Assembly: GCF_030296595.1 (NCBI RefSeq)
Contig: NZ_AP027731.1
Location: 3,038,001-3,102,000 of the forward strand
Source: Naasia aerilata
Lineage (GTDB): Bacteria; Actinomycetota; Actinomycetes; Actinomycetales; Microbacteriaceae
Length of the DNA: 64,000 nt
Direction: 5' to 3'
Part shown: positions 63,744 through 64,000 of the stretch, piece by piece
Position numbering within the stretch: position 1 is the stretch's first letter
Layout of the letters: every line of letters starts with the position of its first letter
Notes under the pieces: generated by a model
What the model was told of the DNA's origin: nothing
Databases searched by the model: none
Seen by the model: only the letters and a program-made list of their open reading frames with translations
Position numbers and translations under genes: made by a program

Positions 63744-64000
63744 CCGTCAGCCTTCCCGCTGCACGTGCCCCATCCCTCCCAGAGCATGGGGGTTGCGCCT
63801 TCCCGTCCGTGTCCTCCAAATGACGGGCACTCGCTATGGGGGACGCGCGGATGCGCCGATCCTTGCGAACATCTACTTACGCCGGTACGGGAAGCGATTC
63901 GGGTTCGACTTCCAGACGCGGCGCGGAATACCACTTGACGCACCATTGGGTATGGGGCGTTCACGGGGCCGCGTTCCTAGGGGTAGGAGCAGCGGCCCCC
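63744..64000. other. Right edge, no gene recognised
   Basis: The last 257 bp after the giant membrane protein hold no convincing gene start, RNA gene or terminator. TTGACG near 63938 resembles a -35 box, but no matching -10 lies at proper spacing. Confidence 0.4.

Noticed and set aside
63744..64000. A promoter or tRNA at the right edge
   Set aside because: A -35-like TTGACG lacks a spaced -10, and no cloverleaf could be drawn.

Overview
This window reads as one contiguous piece of a very GC-rich actinobacterial chromosome, most likely from the family Microbacteriaceae. The evidence is the gene content: a garA-ftsR-merR block as in mycobacteria and corynebacteria, a fused oleBC gene, a protealysin-type protease with an emfourin-like inhibitor, DUF7882-like and DUF5997-like proteins, GTG/TTG starts and frequent 4-bp start/stop overlaps. 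Recurrent short palindromes containing TTTCGAGACG are of a type familiar from this family. No rRNA, tRNA, insertion sequence, prophage or CRISPR array was seen. About 19 single-base frameshifts, nearly all a missing base beside a G or C run, break otherwise well-conserved genes. I read them as sequencing errors rather than decay, and say so gene by gene.

Layout. 1-5400: a ParA/MinD-like ATPase running off the left edge, pyruvate carboxylase, and a second, divergent ParA-family ATPase. 5669-6124: a palindromic repeat array. 6126-10305: a cyclase-family hydrolase, then the regulatory block pgsA-garA-ftsR-merR and a lipoprotein. 10455-15046: a secreted trypsin-like/PDZ protease, the M4 protease/emfourin pair, an LRV-repeat protein and a Nudix-NYN fusion. 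15176-16097: a second repeat array with inverted ends. 16116-22270: two tandem AfsR/SARP-type regulators of about 920 residues and a small partner ORF. 22393-25972: prpD-prpB-prpC for propionate use by the methylcitrate cycle. 26322-36869: CopD/CtaG copper protein, a Pr6Pr membrane protein, an apparently circularly permuted Tat-exported amine oxidase, a PrmC-related methyltransferase, an FKBP lipoprotein, an FHA protein, a cold shock protein, manganese catalase, a glycosyltransferase and an F420-type oxidoreductase. 36890-37864: the third repeat array. 37943-44242: kinase-GAF protein, arsC/arsR with an APC permease, a DUF7882-like cluster and an esterase. 44334-48951: oleA-oleBC-oleD for long-chain olefins. 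49105-63743: S4 RNA-binding protein, zinc peptidase, several small zinc-ribbon and hypothetical proteins, a DUF5997/LysR-effector pair, hydrolase, hemerythrin, a sigma factor with a membrane partner, a secreted crystallin-like protein and a giant polytopic membrane protein.

How the genes work together. Several blocks are self-contained: propionate catabolism (prpDBC), olefin synthesis (OleA condensation, OleD reduction, OleC beta-lactone formation, OleB decarboxylation), protease plus inhibitor, and arsenic response (divergent arsC/arsR). GarA and pyruvate carboxylase both bear on TCA-cycle carbon flow. The most unusual points are the amine oxidase whose usual C-terminal FAD block sits at its N-terminus, the Nudix-NYN fusion, and three dispersed repeat arrays that share a 36-bp palindrome centred on GTATAC.
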